This document shows, piece by piece, positions 22,028-30,449 of a DNA stretch of 39,500 nt (within the stretch, counting starts at the first letter, position 1; each line of letters begins with the position of its first letter). Made by a program: the position numbers and the translations under genes. Under the pieces are notes generated by a model. It did no database searches. It was not told where the DNA came from and saw only the letters and a list, made by a program, of their open reading frames with translations. This stretch comes from Marinobacter sp. (GTDB lineage: Bacteria; Pseudomonadota; Gammaproteobacteria; Pseudomonadales; Oleiphilaceae): the NCBI GenBank assembly GCA_018066865.1, contig JAGPVT010000008.1, forward strand, positions 1 through 39,500, read 5' to 3'.

Positions 22028-23728
22028 ATGAACGTACCTTCTGGCGTAGCTTCTAGTGTACCCCTGCTGGATATCCAGCGCTTGAGCGTGGATTTCGTGA
22101 CCCGCAAGGGCACCGTGCGGGCCATTGACGATATTTCCCTGGCCGTGGGCAAGGGTGAGACCCTGGGCATTGTGGGTGAATCCGGCTCTGGCAAATCGGT
22201 CACCTCCTACGCGGTGATGCGCATCCTGGACCGGGCCGGTCACATTGCTGGTGGCAAGATTACCTACGGTGGCATGGCCCTGCACAAGGCCCCGGAAAAG
22301 GACATGCGGGACATCCGCGGGCGCGAGATCTCGATGATCTTCCAAAACCCCCGCGCCGCCCTCAATCCGATCCGCTGCATCGGCCAGCAGGTGGCCGATG
22401 TACTGGTTCAGCACAGCCAGGCCACCCGGAGCACTGCCCGCAAAAAGGCCATCGAGATGCTGAAAGCGGTGAAAATCCGGGAGCCGGAGCAGCGTTACAA
22501 CGCCTACCCTTTTGAGCTGTCTGGCGGCATGTGCCAGCGGGTAGTGATCGCCATCGCCCTGGCCTGCCGGCCTCGACTGCTGATCGCCGACGAGCCCACC
22601 ACCGGGCTGGATGTGACCACCCAGAAGGCGGTGATGGATCTGATCGTGGAGCTCACCCGGAAATACAACATGTCCACCGTGCTCATCACCCACGACCTGG
22701 GCCTGGCAGCGGCCTACTGCAACCGACTGGCGGTGATGGAAAAGGGCAAAATCATTGAGGCCAATAGTTCGGCGGAATTATTCCACCATCCCCGTGAACG
22801 CTATACCCAACTGTTACTGCAGGCCACGCCCCGCCAGAACTCCCGGATCCGCGACCTGCTGACGCCGGAAGCCCGGGCCCAGGCTATTACCCTGCCGGAA
22901 ACCCGAACTCTGGGGGAACCCGTACTGACGGTCAACAACCTGCGCAAACAGTTCGGCAAGCCGGGGGCCGAGGGCAGCCACCTGGCGGTGCAAGACCTGT
23001 CGTTCCAGATCCGCGAAGGCGAGAGTCTGGGCCTGGTAGGGGAAAGTGGCTGCGGCAAATCCACCACTTCCTCCATGATTATGCGGCTGCTCGACACCAG
23101 CGGCGGGACAATCGAGTTCCTGGGTGAGGATATTGCCCCGGTACCGGCCTCAAAATTCGCTGCACACCCCCTGCGAGGCAAGCTGCAGATGGTGTTTCAG
23201 GACCCCACCGACAGCCTCAACCCCCGCTGGAGCGCGGCACAATCCATTGGCGACCCGATCCACCGGCTGACATCTGAGCTGGGGCGCCAGGACCGGGAGC
23301 AAAGGGTGCTCGAACTGGCTGGCCTGGTGGGCCTGCCGGTACACCTGCTGGATCGCTTTCCACATCAGCTCTCTGGCGGCCAGAAGGCCCGGGTAGGGAT
23401 CGCCCGGGCCATTGCCCTGGAACCCAAGCTGCTGATTCTGGACGAGCCCACGGCGGCGCTTGATGTATCGGTGCAGGCGGTGGTGTTAAACCTGCTTGAG
23501 GACCTGAAACACCGCCTGGGCATGAGCTACCTGTTCATCAGCCATGACCTGAACGTGGTGCGACTGTTGTGTGATCGTATCATGGTGATGCAGAACGGCG
23601 TGGTTGTCGAAGAAGGAGATTCCAGCCAGCTGTTGGATGCCCCGGCCACCGACTACACCAGAACCTTGCTTGCTGCCATCCCGCATCCGCCGGAGACTGA
23701 TCCCGCAGCCGAAGGACGCAGGGCGTGA
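22028..23728 (+). CDS. Fused peptide-type ABC ATPases (DppD-DppF)
   Basis: A 566-aa cytoplasmic protein with both ATPase domains of a Dpp/Opp importer in one chain. Domain 1 (about residues 10-265): Walker A GESGSGKSV, MIFQNPRAALNPI, signature LSGGMCQRVVIA, LLIADEPTTGLDVTT. Domain 2 (about residues 300-560): Walker A GESGCGKSTT, MVFQDPTDSLNPR, LSGGQKARVGIARAI and LLILDEPTAALDVSV. All catalytic motifs are intact, including both switch His (LITHDLG, FISHDLN). Such fusions are common in this family. A GAGGAG site lies 7 bases before the ATG; the end overlaps the next GntR gene by 4 bases. Confidence 0.93.
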   Translation: MNVPSGVASSVPLLDIQRLSVDFVTRKGTVRAIDDISLAVGKGETLGIVGESGSGKSVTSYAVMRILDRAGHIAGGKITYGGMALHKAPEKDMRDIRGREISMIFQNPRAALNPIRCIGQQVADVLVQHSQATRSTARKKAIEMLKAVKIREPEQRYNAYPFELSGGMCQRVVIAIALACRPRLLIADEPTTGLDVTTQKAVMDLIVELTRKYNMSTVLITHDLGLAAAYCNRLAVMEKGKIIEANSSAELFHHPRERYTQLLLQATPRQNSRIRDLLTPEARAQAITLPETRTLGEPVLTVNNLRKQFGKPGAEGSHLAVQDLSFQIREGESLGLVGESGCGKSTTSSMIMRLLDTSGGTIEFLGEDIAPVPASKFAAHPLRGKLQMVFQDPTDSLNPRWSAAQSIGDPIHRLTSELGRQDREQRVLELAGLVGLPVHLLDRFPHQLSGGQKARVGIARAIALEPKLLILDEPTAALDVSVQAVVLNLLEDLKHRLGMSYLFISHDLNVVRLLCDRIMVMQNGVVVEEGDSSQLLDAPATDYTRTLLAAIPHPPETDPAAEGRRA

Positions 23729-24438
23729 CTCTGCCATCCCTGCAACAACCGGTGCGAGCCAGCAAGGGCACCATAGTGGACACTATTGTCCAGACCCTGG
23801 CGGACGACATTGTCAGCGGTAGCCTGATGCCGGGCACAAAGCTGGACGCTCAGGCCATGGCGGAGCGATTCGGCGTATCCCGAACGCCCATTCGGGAAAC
23901 CTTTGGCCACCTGGCAGCCATGGGGCTGGTCACCCACCGCCCCAACCGGGGTGTGATTGTTGCCACCCTTTCACCCAATGCGCTGAATGATCTTTACGAG
24001 GCGATGGCGGAACTGGAAGCGGCTCTGGCGAGGCTGGCAACCCTGCGCATGAACAGCCAGCAGCGGGACGCCCTGCTTCAGCTACACCAGGATTCTGTAA
24101 ATCTGGTTCGGGACGGCAGCGCCGACGACTATGCCCGTTACAACCATGATTTTCACGCCCTGATCTTCAAAAGTGCCCAGAGCAGCCAGTTACAGCAACT
24201 GGCAGAGGCCACCCGCACCCGCCTGGCGCCGTTCCGCAGGGCCCAGTTCCGCATGACCAACCGGGTCAGCAAATCCTGGGAAGAGCATGATGCTATCGTC
24301 CGTGCCATTCTGACCGGTGATGCCGATGGCGTGGCCCGCCTCATGCGCCTGCATGTGCAGACCGTTAGCGCCATGTCGGCGGAATTTGTGGCGGAGCACC
24401 GCCTGCCCTCGGGCCAGCGAAGGGGAGCCAAACCATGA
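23725..24438 (+). CDS. GntR-family regulator, FCD (FadR-type) domain, second copy type
   Basis: A 237-aa transcription factor starting at GTG (overlap GTGA with the ATPase stop). The winged-helix domain (about residues 14-80) contains LADDIVSGSLMPGTKLDAQA, MAERFGVSRTPIRETFGHLA and HRPNRGVIV. The FCD domain has the metal-binding pattern YNHDFHALIF and EEHDAIVRAILTGDADG. It is distinct in sequence from the GntR protein at 17429. Co-transcribed inside the transporter operon, it probably responds to the imported compound or its product and autoregulates the operon. The ligand is unknown. Confidence 0.9.
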   Translation: MTLPSLQQPVRASKGTIVDTIVQTLADDIVSGSLMPGTKLDAQAMAERFGVSRTPIRETFGHLAAMGLVTHRPNRGVIVATLSPNALNDLYEAMAELEAALARLATLRMNSQQRDALLQLHQDSVNLVRDGSADDYARYNHDFHALIFKSAQSSQLQQLAEATRTRLAPFRRAQFRMTNRVSKSWEEHDAIVRAILTGDADGVARLMRLHVQTVSAMSAEFVAEHRLPSGQRRGAKP

Positions 24439-26006
24439 AGGCCAAATCCACCGTTGGCGTGATCTGCACTCCGGATGCCCGTGCCACCGAAGCCGGCATG
24501 GACATCCTCCGGGCGGGCGGCACCGCCATTGATGCGGCGATGGCCGCCGGCGCCGTCTTATCCGTGGTCTACCCTCATATGACAGGACTGGGCGGCGATG
24601 CCATCTGGCTGCTCAGCGACGGCCAACAGGTAGATACCCTGCTGGGTCTGGGTCAGGCCGGCCAGCGCCTGCCCGATGCCGGAGCGATCGCCATGCGGGG
24701 ACCTGCCTCTGCGGCCACCACCGCCGGAGCCCTGCGGGGATGGTCTATGGCCCATGACTGGAGCACCCACCGCTGGGGATCCAAACTAACCTGGCCGGAT
24801 TTGCTGGAACAGGCCATTGCCTTCGCCCGGGACGGCTATGGAATCTCCGCCAACCAGGTCTTCTGGCAGCAACAGCGCTACAACCTGATCCGCGACCTGC
24901 CCGATCTCACCGACCTGTGCTGTGATGCGCAGGGCGAACTGCTCGTCGAGGGCACCCGGGTAACCCGCCCGGAGCTGACCACCACTCTGGAGCAACTGGC
25001 ACGGGCGGGGATGACAGACTTCTACGAGGGCGAGATAGCAATCGCCCTGGCGGAAGGGTTCGAGCGTCTTGGCAATGGCCTGACCCGGGGCGACCTGGTC
25101 AGGACACAGGCCTGGCACAGCAAACCCCTCAGCATCCGCTATCGCAAAGGCACCCTTTACAACTTCCCGCCACCAAGTCAGGGGCTGTATACCCTCAGCG
25201 CCCTGAATGCTTTGAACCTTGTAAACCTGGAATCTCTGGAAAACGGCGGCGCCGACTACTTCCACTATCTGGTGGAAGCGATTAAGGCCCAGCTCAAACA
25301 GCGCAACCGGCAGCTGTGTGACCCGGCCGGGGGAACACTGGACACCCGGGAACTGCTCAGCCAGGAGAGGGCTGCAGCCAATTTTGCTGCCATCGATCCG
25401 AAGATCGCCGTTCCCTGGCAGGAGGAAGGCAGACCTGCCGATACCGTTTGGCTGGCGGCAAGCGACGCTAATGGGCGGACGGCCTGCCTGATGCAAAGCC
25501 TGTTTCATGATTTCGGCTCTGGCTGTATGGTCGGCGATACTGGCATCCTCTGGCTTAACCGCGCTGCCGGCTTCAACCAGGACCTGGCCCATGCCAATGG
25601 CTGGGCCCCGGGCAAGCGGCCTGCTCATACCCTGAATCCATCAGCCTATCTTGCAGATGACGGCCAGCAGTTCTATTTCGGTTCCCAGGGCGGTGACGGC
25701 CAGCCTCAGACCCAGATAGTGCTGGCCACCCAACTGGTGGATTTCCGGCAACCCATAGACCAGGCTTTGTTGGCTCCCCGCTTCCTGCAAGGCCGCAGTT
25801 TCTTCGGCAGCAGCGAGAAACTTAAGCTAGAGCAGAACATTGCACCGGCAGTGGGAGAATCCCTGGCGGGCCGAGGACATGATATCGAGTGGATTCCGGA
25901 ACTCAGCCCCTTTACTGGCCTGGCGGGGGCCGTTGCAGTCCACATTGATGGCCGGCGGGAAGCCATGCACGACCCCCGGGGTGAAGGCACCGCACTTGGT
26001 CAGTAA
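24435..26006 (+). CDS. Gamma-glutamyltransferase-family enzyme
   Basis: A 523-aa Ntn-hydrolase of the gamma-glutamyltranspeptidase family, which cleaves gamma-glutamyl bonds after self-processing into two subunits. The N-terminal half has ATEAGMDILRAGGTAIDAA, MTGLGGDAIWLL and FPPPSQGLYTLSALNAL. Counting back from the conserved Asp (as in TTHYSVVD of the classic enzyme), Thr337 in ADTVWLAASD takes the nucleophile position, so autoprocessing is plausible. FGSGCMVGDTGILWLN and LNPSAYLADDGQQFYFGSQG follow. No signal peptide is visible, unlike periplasmic GGT, so it likely acts in the cytoplasm on material delivered by the peptide-type importer. It overlaps the GntR stop by 4 bases. Substrate unproven; an acylase-like activity is the alternative. 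Confidence 0.85.
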   Translation: MKAKSTVGVICTPDARATEAGMDILRAGGTAIDAAMAAGAVLSVVYPHMTGLGGDAIWLLSDGQQVDTLLGLGQAGQRLPDAGAIAMRGPASAATTAGALRGWSMAHDWSTHRWGSKLTWPDLLEQAIAFARDGYGISANQVFWQQQRYNLIRDLPDLTDLCCDAQGELLVEGTRVTRPELTTTLEQLARAGMTDFYEGEIAIALAEGFERLGNGLTRGDLVRTQAWHSKPLSIRYRKGTLYNFPPPSQGLYTLSALNALNLVNLESLENGGADYFHYLVEAIKAQLKQRNRQLCDPAGGTLDTRELLSQERAAANFAAIDPKIAVPWQEEGRPADTVWLAASDANGRTACLMQSLFHDFGSGCMVGDTGILWLNRAAGFNQDLAHANGWAPGKRPAHTLNPSAYLADDGQQFYFGSQGGDGQPQTQIVLATQLVDFRQPIDQALLAPRFLQGRSFFGSSEKLKLEQNIAPAVGESLAGRGHDIEWIPELSPFTGLAGAVAVHIDGRREAMHDPRGEGTALGQ

Positions 26007-26062
26007 TCCAGCTCTTTGCAATCAATCGCAACTTTCCAACCAACAGACTCAAGGGAAGTACC

Positions 26063-26854
26063 ATGGAAATGATCATCGCCTGCTCCGCATTAGGTATCGT
26101 TGCCGGCATACTGGCTGGCATGCTAGGCATTGGTGGCGGCGTCGTCATAGTACCGGCCCTGGTGCTGATACTCTCGGCCCAGAATTTTCCGCCGGAGCTC
26201 ATTATCATCACGGCGGTGGCTACCTCCCTTTGCACCATTATCTTCACGTCGGTATCCGCTGCCCGGGCCCAGATCAAGCGCAAGGCCGTGGACTGGACCA
26301 TCTTCAAGCTATGGGCACCCACCGTGGTGGTGGGCAGTTTTCTCAGCGGTTTTATCGCCGCGCGCCTGCCGGCGACCGTGCTGGAAATCGGTATCGCAGT
26401 CTTCCTGCTGGTGATCTCACTGATCATGCTCAGCCGTTGGGTGCCGGACCCAGCCCGCACCATGCCCGGCAAGACCGGAACCACTGGCCTGGGCCTATTC
26501 AGCGGCGTGCTGTCCGGGCTCGCCGGCATTGGCGGCGGCAACGTGATGGTGCCACTGATGGTGTTCTTCAACGTACCCATGCAGCGGGCCGTGGCGACCT
26601 CTAGCACTCTGGGTTTCCCCCTGGCGGTGGTGGGCACACTTGGCTACGTTATTTCCGGCTGGGGCATGGAAGTGATGCCCTGGTCCCTGGGTTACGTTTA
26701 TCTTCCGGCAGTGGGGCTGATTGCAGTGTTTACGGTGTTACTGGCACCGGTAGGCGTAGCCCTCAGCCACAGCATCCCGGCGCCAACGCTCAAGCGGTGC
26801 TTCGGGGGCCTGCTTCTGCTGGTGGCCGGGCGGATGCTGTTTAATGCGTTCTGA
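26063..26854 (+). CDS. TSUP-family membrane transporter (TauE/SafE-like)
   Basis: A 263-aa inner-membrane protein of the TauE/SafE (TSUP) family, whose members export or import sulfite, sulfoacetate or other organic anions. It shows the two pseudo-repeat signatures: GILAGMLGIGGGVVIVPALV (about residues 14-33) and GVLSGLAGIGGGNVMVPLMV (about residues 149-168). About eight hydrophobic segments are present. It ends the peptide-type operon, 56 bases after the GGT-like gene with AAGGGAAG upstream of its ATG. A role in exporting an anion (perhaps sulfite or a carboxylate) released from the imported compound is an inference. Confidence 0.88.
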   Translation: MEMIIACSALGIVAGILAGMLGIGGGVVIVPALVLILSAQNFPPELIIITAVATSLCTIIFTSVSAARAQIKRKAVDWTIFKLWAPTVVVGSFLSGFIAARLPATVLEIGIAVFLLVISLIMLSRWVPDPARTMPGKTGTTGLGLFSGVLSGLAGIGGGNVMVPLMVFFNVPMQRAVATSSTLGFPLAVVGTLGYVISGWGMEVMPWSLGYVYLPAVGLIAVFTVLLAPVGVALSHSIPAPTLKRCFGGLLLLVAGRMLFNAF

Positions 26855-26871
26855 GGCCCGAGTCAGCCTCA

Positions 26872-27235
26872 ACCAGACCCTGCCTGCGTTGGGTTGGCAG
26901 GAATTTTCTCCAATCCCCAGTGGTCCAGCACCAGTAAATCCGTCTTGACCAACTGCTGGATCAGCTTGGCGAAGCGCCCATCCCCATGGGCAATGCTGAG
27001 CAATTCCAGCTACCGAGAAGTCCGGAAGTAGCGCACGGATAAGCCGTGACGGCAGGCCTGATTCGCCAGGGCACAACCCAGATAGATCTTACCGCAGCCG
27101 GTAGGGCCGGTGATGAGGACGTTGTGGTGCTGATGGATCCAGTGACTGCTGAGCAGGCGCCTCCTCCGCCGTCAGGGGCAGTTGATCCAGCCCCTGCTTG
27201 AGGTCCCGACATGCTTCCCCAAGTAATGAATCCAA
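26872..27235 (-). pseudogene. Fragment of an IS21-type transposase helper (istB)
   Basis: The minus strand encodes pieces of an IstB-like ATPase: N-terminal LDSLLGEACRDLKQGLDQL, then after a frame change HHNVLITGPTGCGKIYLGCA (a Walker A with Ile replacing the usual Thr/Ser-Tyr context), NQACRHGLSVRYFRTSR, an in-frame TAG, and LIQQLVKTDLLVLDHWGLEKI (Walker B region, Asp kept). The remainder of istB and all of istA are missing, and no terminal repeats were found. The element is dead. It lies between the TSUP gene and the tRNA pair. Confidence 0.75.
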
Positions 27236-27307
27236 AGCTCCAGGAACAAGCAACAATGGCGATTCTTAAAAAACGATTAACTGAAAATTTTACTTCGATT
27301 CGCCATC

Positions 27308-27337
27308 AAGCCTCGACCAATTCCGGCGAGGCTTTTT
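27308..27337 (+). terminator. Rho-independent terminator-like hairpin
   Basis: AAGCCTCG (27308-27315) pairs with CGAGGCTT (27327-27334) across an 11-base loop and runs into five T. The orientation is plus, so it could end transcription from the peptide-type operon, or be a leftover of a lost gene. Confidence 0.6.
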
Positions 27338-27390
27338 GCTATCCGCTGCTATACACGCCCATAGGAGTCGCTCGATAACGCGGATAAAAT

Positions 27391-27418
27391 TTTGGGTTTA
27401 ATTTGGGTATTTTTTGGG
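27391..27418. repeat. Three TTTGGG units at 11-bp period next to tRNA-Cys
   Basis: TTTGGG occurs at 27391, 27402 and 27413, exactly 11 bases apart, embedded in AT-rich DNA about 55 bases beyond the 3' end of tRNA-Cys. Such periodic TTTGGGTA-like units resemble arm-type sites of tyrosine integrases that use tRNA genes. No integrase remains here, so an attachment-site scar is only an inference. Confidence 0.45.
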
Positions 27419-27466
27419 GCAGGAATGCAACTAAAATCGACGGAGTCAGTATTCTGATTTTAATAT

Positions 27467-27546
<80 letters not shown>

Positions 27547-27609
27547 TAAAAAGATCGAAGGAATCGAGTCTTTGTGCTCTCAGGTTGGCATTGAGAGACT
27601 TGAAGTAAT

Positions 27610-27685
27610 TGGAGCGGGAAACGAGATTCGAACTCGCGACCTCAACCTTGGCAAGGTTGCGCTCTACCAACTGAGCTATTCCCGC
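27610..27685 (-). tRNA. tRNA-Gly (GCC)
   Basis: A 76-nt cloverleaf with encoded CCA. The acceptor GCGGGAA pairs with TTCCCGC, the D-arm contains AGCTCAGTTGGTAGAGC, the anticodon loop TTGCCAA presents GCC, and the T-arm is GAGTTCGAATCTC. It is the first gene of a Gly-Cys tRNA transcript. Confidence 0.97.
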
Positions 27686-27723
27686 TTCAAGCTACCGAAG
27701 CAATGCCCCGACAACGGATGCGT

Positions 27724-27751
27724 ATTCTACGGATTACGGTTCTTTCGTCAA
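27724..27751 (-). promoter_or_regulatory. Sigma-70 promoter of the tRNA-Gly/tRNA-Cys transcript
   Basis: On the minus strand, TTGACG (27751-27746) and TAGAAT (27729-27724) are separated by 16 bases. The -10 box ends 38 bases before the tRNA-Gly 5' end and is followed by a GC-containing discriminator. The fit is near consensus. Confidence 0.75.
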
Positions 27752-27797
27752 TACCTTTTTTTAAGTTTCTGTTTTACCGGGGGTTTGCGAGTAAATT

Positions 27798-30449
27798 TTA
27801 ACCAATATCCCCTTTTAGCTTCAATGCCTCAAGATCTCGGGGTTCAACGCCCAAATCCCGCCATTTTTCGGGATGGCAGGTAAACAGCAGTATCTGGTGC
27901 CGGGTTGCAGCGTCGAACAGGATGCGCTTCATGCCATCGAGGCGCTCGGCGTCGCTGTGTACCAGGGTGTCATCCAGAATGATCAGCGTTGGGCGCCCTG
28001 CTTCCTGCAACAGGTCAGCGTATGCCAGGCGGCTGATCAGTCCCATTTGCTCCCGCGCACCAAAGCTCAGTTCTGCCATCTGCCCCAGTTCGCTGCCACG
28101 GCTGAACTTTCCGGGCATGAGGTTTTCATCAACTTCCAGACTGGCCTCGGGAAACAGTACCGTCAGGTAGTGGTCCAGGTGTTTCTGTAGCGGAGCCTGC
28201 AATCGGCGTGTCAGGACCTGGCGTTTCTCCTTCAGCAGGTTGAGTAGAAGATCCAACGCCTTCGCCCGGCGGTCCAACTCAAGATATCGACGGTTAACGT
28301 GCTCCAGCCTGGCAACCAGTTCGTTGTGTTGCTCCTCAAGCCCCTCGGCACCCCAGGCCTCAAGCCTTGCCCGGATTTCACTCAGTTCCAGAGCGCGATT
28401 TTGCTGAGCCTTTTCCTGATGTTCGGCGGTGGCCCGGTAACGCTCAATATCCTGCTTCAGAAGCTCAGGGCGAGCCTCGCGAATTTGCGCTTCGCGCTCT
28501 TTCAGAGAAGACTCAAGCGCTGCACTCTGCTTTTCCGCATTGGCAATATCCCGGGCCAGTTCTTCTATCTGCTGCTGGCGCTCAGCGCTGTTCAGCTCAT
28601 CCTGCATCCGCTGCCACTCACGGTGGGCCGCCTCGCAAGTATGCCGCGCTTTCAGCAACAGGGTTTCCTGCTCCCTCTGTCTGGACTCCGCTTCCGTTAA
28701 TCGCGCCTCTGCCTGCTTCAGTTCGGACTCCACCAGGCTCAGGGGCTTATCGCTTCCCTCAATATCAGCTGCGACCGCCGGCATGGCTTCGAGTTCGGCG
28801 CTGCGGGCGAGATGCTCGGATTCCACCTCTGCGCTCACTGAGTTCAGCTGCTCAACGCCGTTCGGCGCCAGGGATTTCAGAACATCATCGAACCGCTGTA
28901 TCTGTGCTTCAGCATCCTGCAACCGGCCCAGCTTCAACTCAGCGGCCTCAACAGACTCAACCGCCATAGCGGCTAATTGCTGAGACAGGGATTGCTCCAG
29001 CCGTTCAAGTTGACGGCGGAGACTTGCCAGGTCATCACCTCCGGGCTGAATACCCAGGCTGCCCAGGCCCGGAATTTCCAGAACACCTGGCTCCAGCAGG
29101 AGCTTGTCGCCCTGCCCCTCAATATTCTGCCCATCCAGAACCAGAGCCTTGCCCGGGGTCAGGTTCCAGGTGACACGAGTGGCTACGGTCTGGATTCGAA
29201 TATTGGCATCATCAAGTTCACGTTGATTCTGTTTAAGTCGGTTTAACTCACTGATATAAATCAGATTTTGATTTTTTTGTTTTCGGGCACTGTCCAGCGA
29301 TGCCTGAATAACCTTGGCTTTTTCCTGACTTTGTTTGAGCTTGGCTAACTCCGCTTCCAGCCTCGTGCAGTCCTTCTGCAGGCGCTCCCGTTTATCCCTG
29401 AGATGGGCCTGCTGCAGAGCTCCTGTGGCGAGTTGATATTGGCTGCGCGCAGTCTCAACCGCCTTCACTAACCCGGGGCTGGCGAGCTCTTCATGTTCAA
29501 GTTGTTTTTTGGCTTTCTCGTAGTTTTTCAGGCGCAGCTCCAGCTGCTGGCTCTGATTTTTCCAGTGAGCCTGGCTCTGCTGCAGCAAGGTCAGGTTTTG
29601 TCCCAGCTGTTTCAGCGAGTCCATCCCGCGGGTTTGCTGTTCCTGCAATGCCTCAACGTCCCGGTATTTTACTTCTGCGCGCTGCATTTCGCGCCGGGCT
29701 TCCTCCCATGGCCGCTCCCGATTCGCCTGTTCATGCTCCGTCGCCAGAGTGGCCAGTCGGTCTACCTGATCTTTATATTGTTCGACCCGTGCCTGCAGAT
29801 CAGACTTCTGCAGTTGCAGCGTTTCCCGGGTATTCCCAAGATCAAGATACTCGCCTCTTGGTTTCCCCGTCGATGTCAGCAACTCCTTGCGTTGCTGCTC
29901 CACTGCCTCAATTATTTCGTCTCCTCCGCTACTGGCGACTTCACCCACCAGGTTGTTCAAAGCGGATTTCAGATGGCCTCCAGCGTGCAGAACAGCCTTT
30001 TCGATGTCCTGCCCTGTGCCCTGTTCAACCCAGAGCAAGCCCGGAATGCCCCAGTGCTCTTCTTTGCTGGCACCCTTTTTCGGGAACTGATAACCCAGTA
30101 ATTCCGCAAGTTTCTCTTCGGCTTCTTCGCCACTGAAGGCGGTGCTGTCTACGAGCAGATCACAGCGGTGGCGCTTGAGAAAGCGTTTGTCCAGTTGCCA
30201 GCGCTGCCCTTGATGTTCAAACAAGAGCTCAACGGTAGGCGCGGCTGATGAGTCCCCCCACGGCGCCAGATCTTCAGCAGATTTGGACCTGTAACGTTCG
30301 AAAAACGCCGCCCGAATGGCACGCACCAGCGTGCTTTTACCGGATTCATTGGGGCCGTATATCAGGTTGATGCCGGGCTGCAAGTTGCCTAGTTCCAGTC
30401 CGTGCCTGAACTGGCGGAACTGTTCAACTCGTAAACGCTGAAGCTTCAC
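27798..30449 (-). CDS. SMC-like AAA ATPase, SbcC/YhaN type
   Basis: An 883-aa ATPase of the Rad50/SbcC-like group, closest in style to YhaN. It has Walker A YGPNESGKST (residues 31-40) after LQPGINLI, a long central coiled-coil region (about residues 165-760, very rich in Glu, Gln, Leu and Lys) and a C-terminal ATPase half with signature LSFGAREQ (from residue 794), Walker B LIILDD (Asp826-Asp827) and FTCHPEKW. No CxxC zinc hook is seen in the middle. It overlaps the nuclease gene upstream by 4 bases, and both products probably form an ATP-dependent DNA end-processing complex. The exact role (repair, recombination, or defence) is not shown by the sequence. Confidence 0.88.
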   Translation of the reverse strand: MKLQRLRVEQFRQFRHGLELGNLQPGINLIYGPNESGKSTLVRAIRAAFFERYRSKSAEDLAPWGDSSAAPTVELLFEHQGQRWQLDKRFLKRHRCDLLVDSTAFSGEEAEEKLAELLGYQFPKKGASKEEHWGIPGLLWVEQGTGQDIEKAVLHAGGHLKSALNNLVGEVASSGGDEIIEAVEQQRKELLTSTGKPRGEYLDLGNTRETLQLQKSDLQARVEQYKDQVDRLATLATEHEQANRERPWEEARREMQRAEVKYRDVEALQEQQTRGMDSLKQLGQNLTLLQQSQAHWKNQSQQLELRLKNYEKAKKQLEHEELASPGLVKAVETARSQYQLATGALQQAHLRDKRERLQKDCTRLEAELAKLKQSQEKAKVIQASLDSARKQKNQNLIYISELNRLKQNQRELDDANIRIQTVATRVTWNLTPGKALVLDGQNIEGQGDKLLLEPGVLEIPGLGSLGIQPGGDDLASLRRQLERLEQSLSQQLAAMAVESVEAAELKLGRLQDAEAQIQRFDDVLKSLAPNGVEQLNSVSAEVESEHLARSAELEAMPAVAADIEGSDKPLSLVESELKQAEARLTEAESRQREQETLLLKARHTCEAAHREWQRMQDELNSAERQQQIEELARDIANAEKQSAALESSLKEREAQIREARPELLKQDIERYRATAEHQEKAQQNRALELSEIRARLEAWGAEGLEEQHNELVARLEHVNRRYLELDRRAKALDLLLNLLKEKRQVLTRRLQAPLQKHLDHYLTVLFPEASLEVDENLMPGKFSRGSELGQMAELSFGAREQMGLISRLAYADLLQEAGRPTLIILDDTLVHSDAERLDGMKRILFDAATRHQILLFTCHPEKWRDLGVEPRDLEALKLKGDIG

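Noticed and set aside
20857..22203. A 448-codon minus-strand open frame across the two peptide-type permease genes
   Set aside because: It is a GC-rich shadow, rich in His, Gly, Arg and Pro, opposite clear DppB- and DppC-like proteins.
26879..26901. CCTGCC/GGCAGG hairpin followed by AATTTT as terminator of the TSUP gene
   Set aside because: Six-base stem, loop of eleven, short T-run, and it lies inside the istB remnant; too weak to call.
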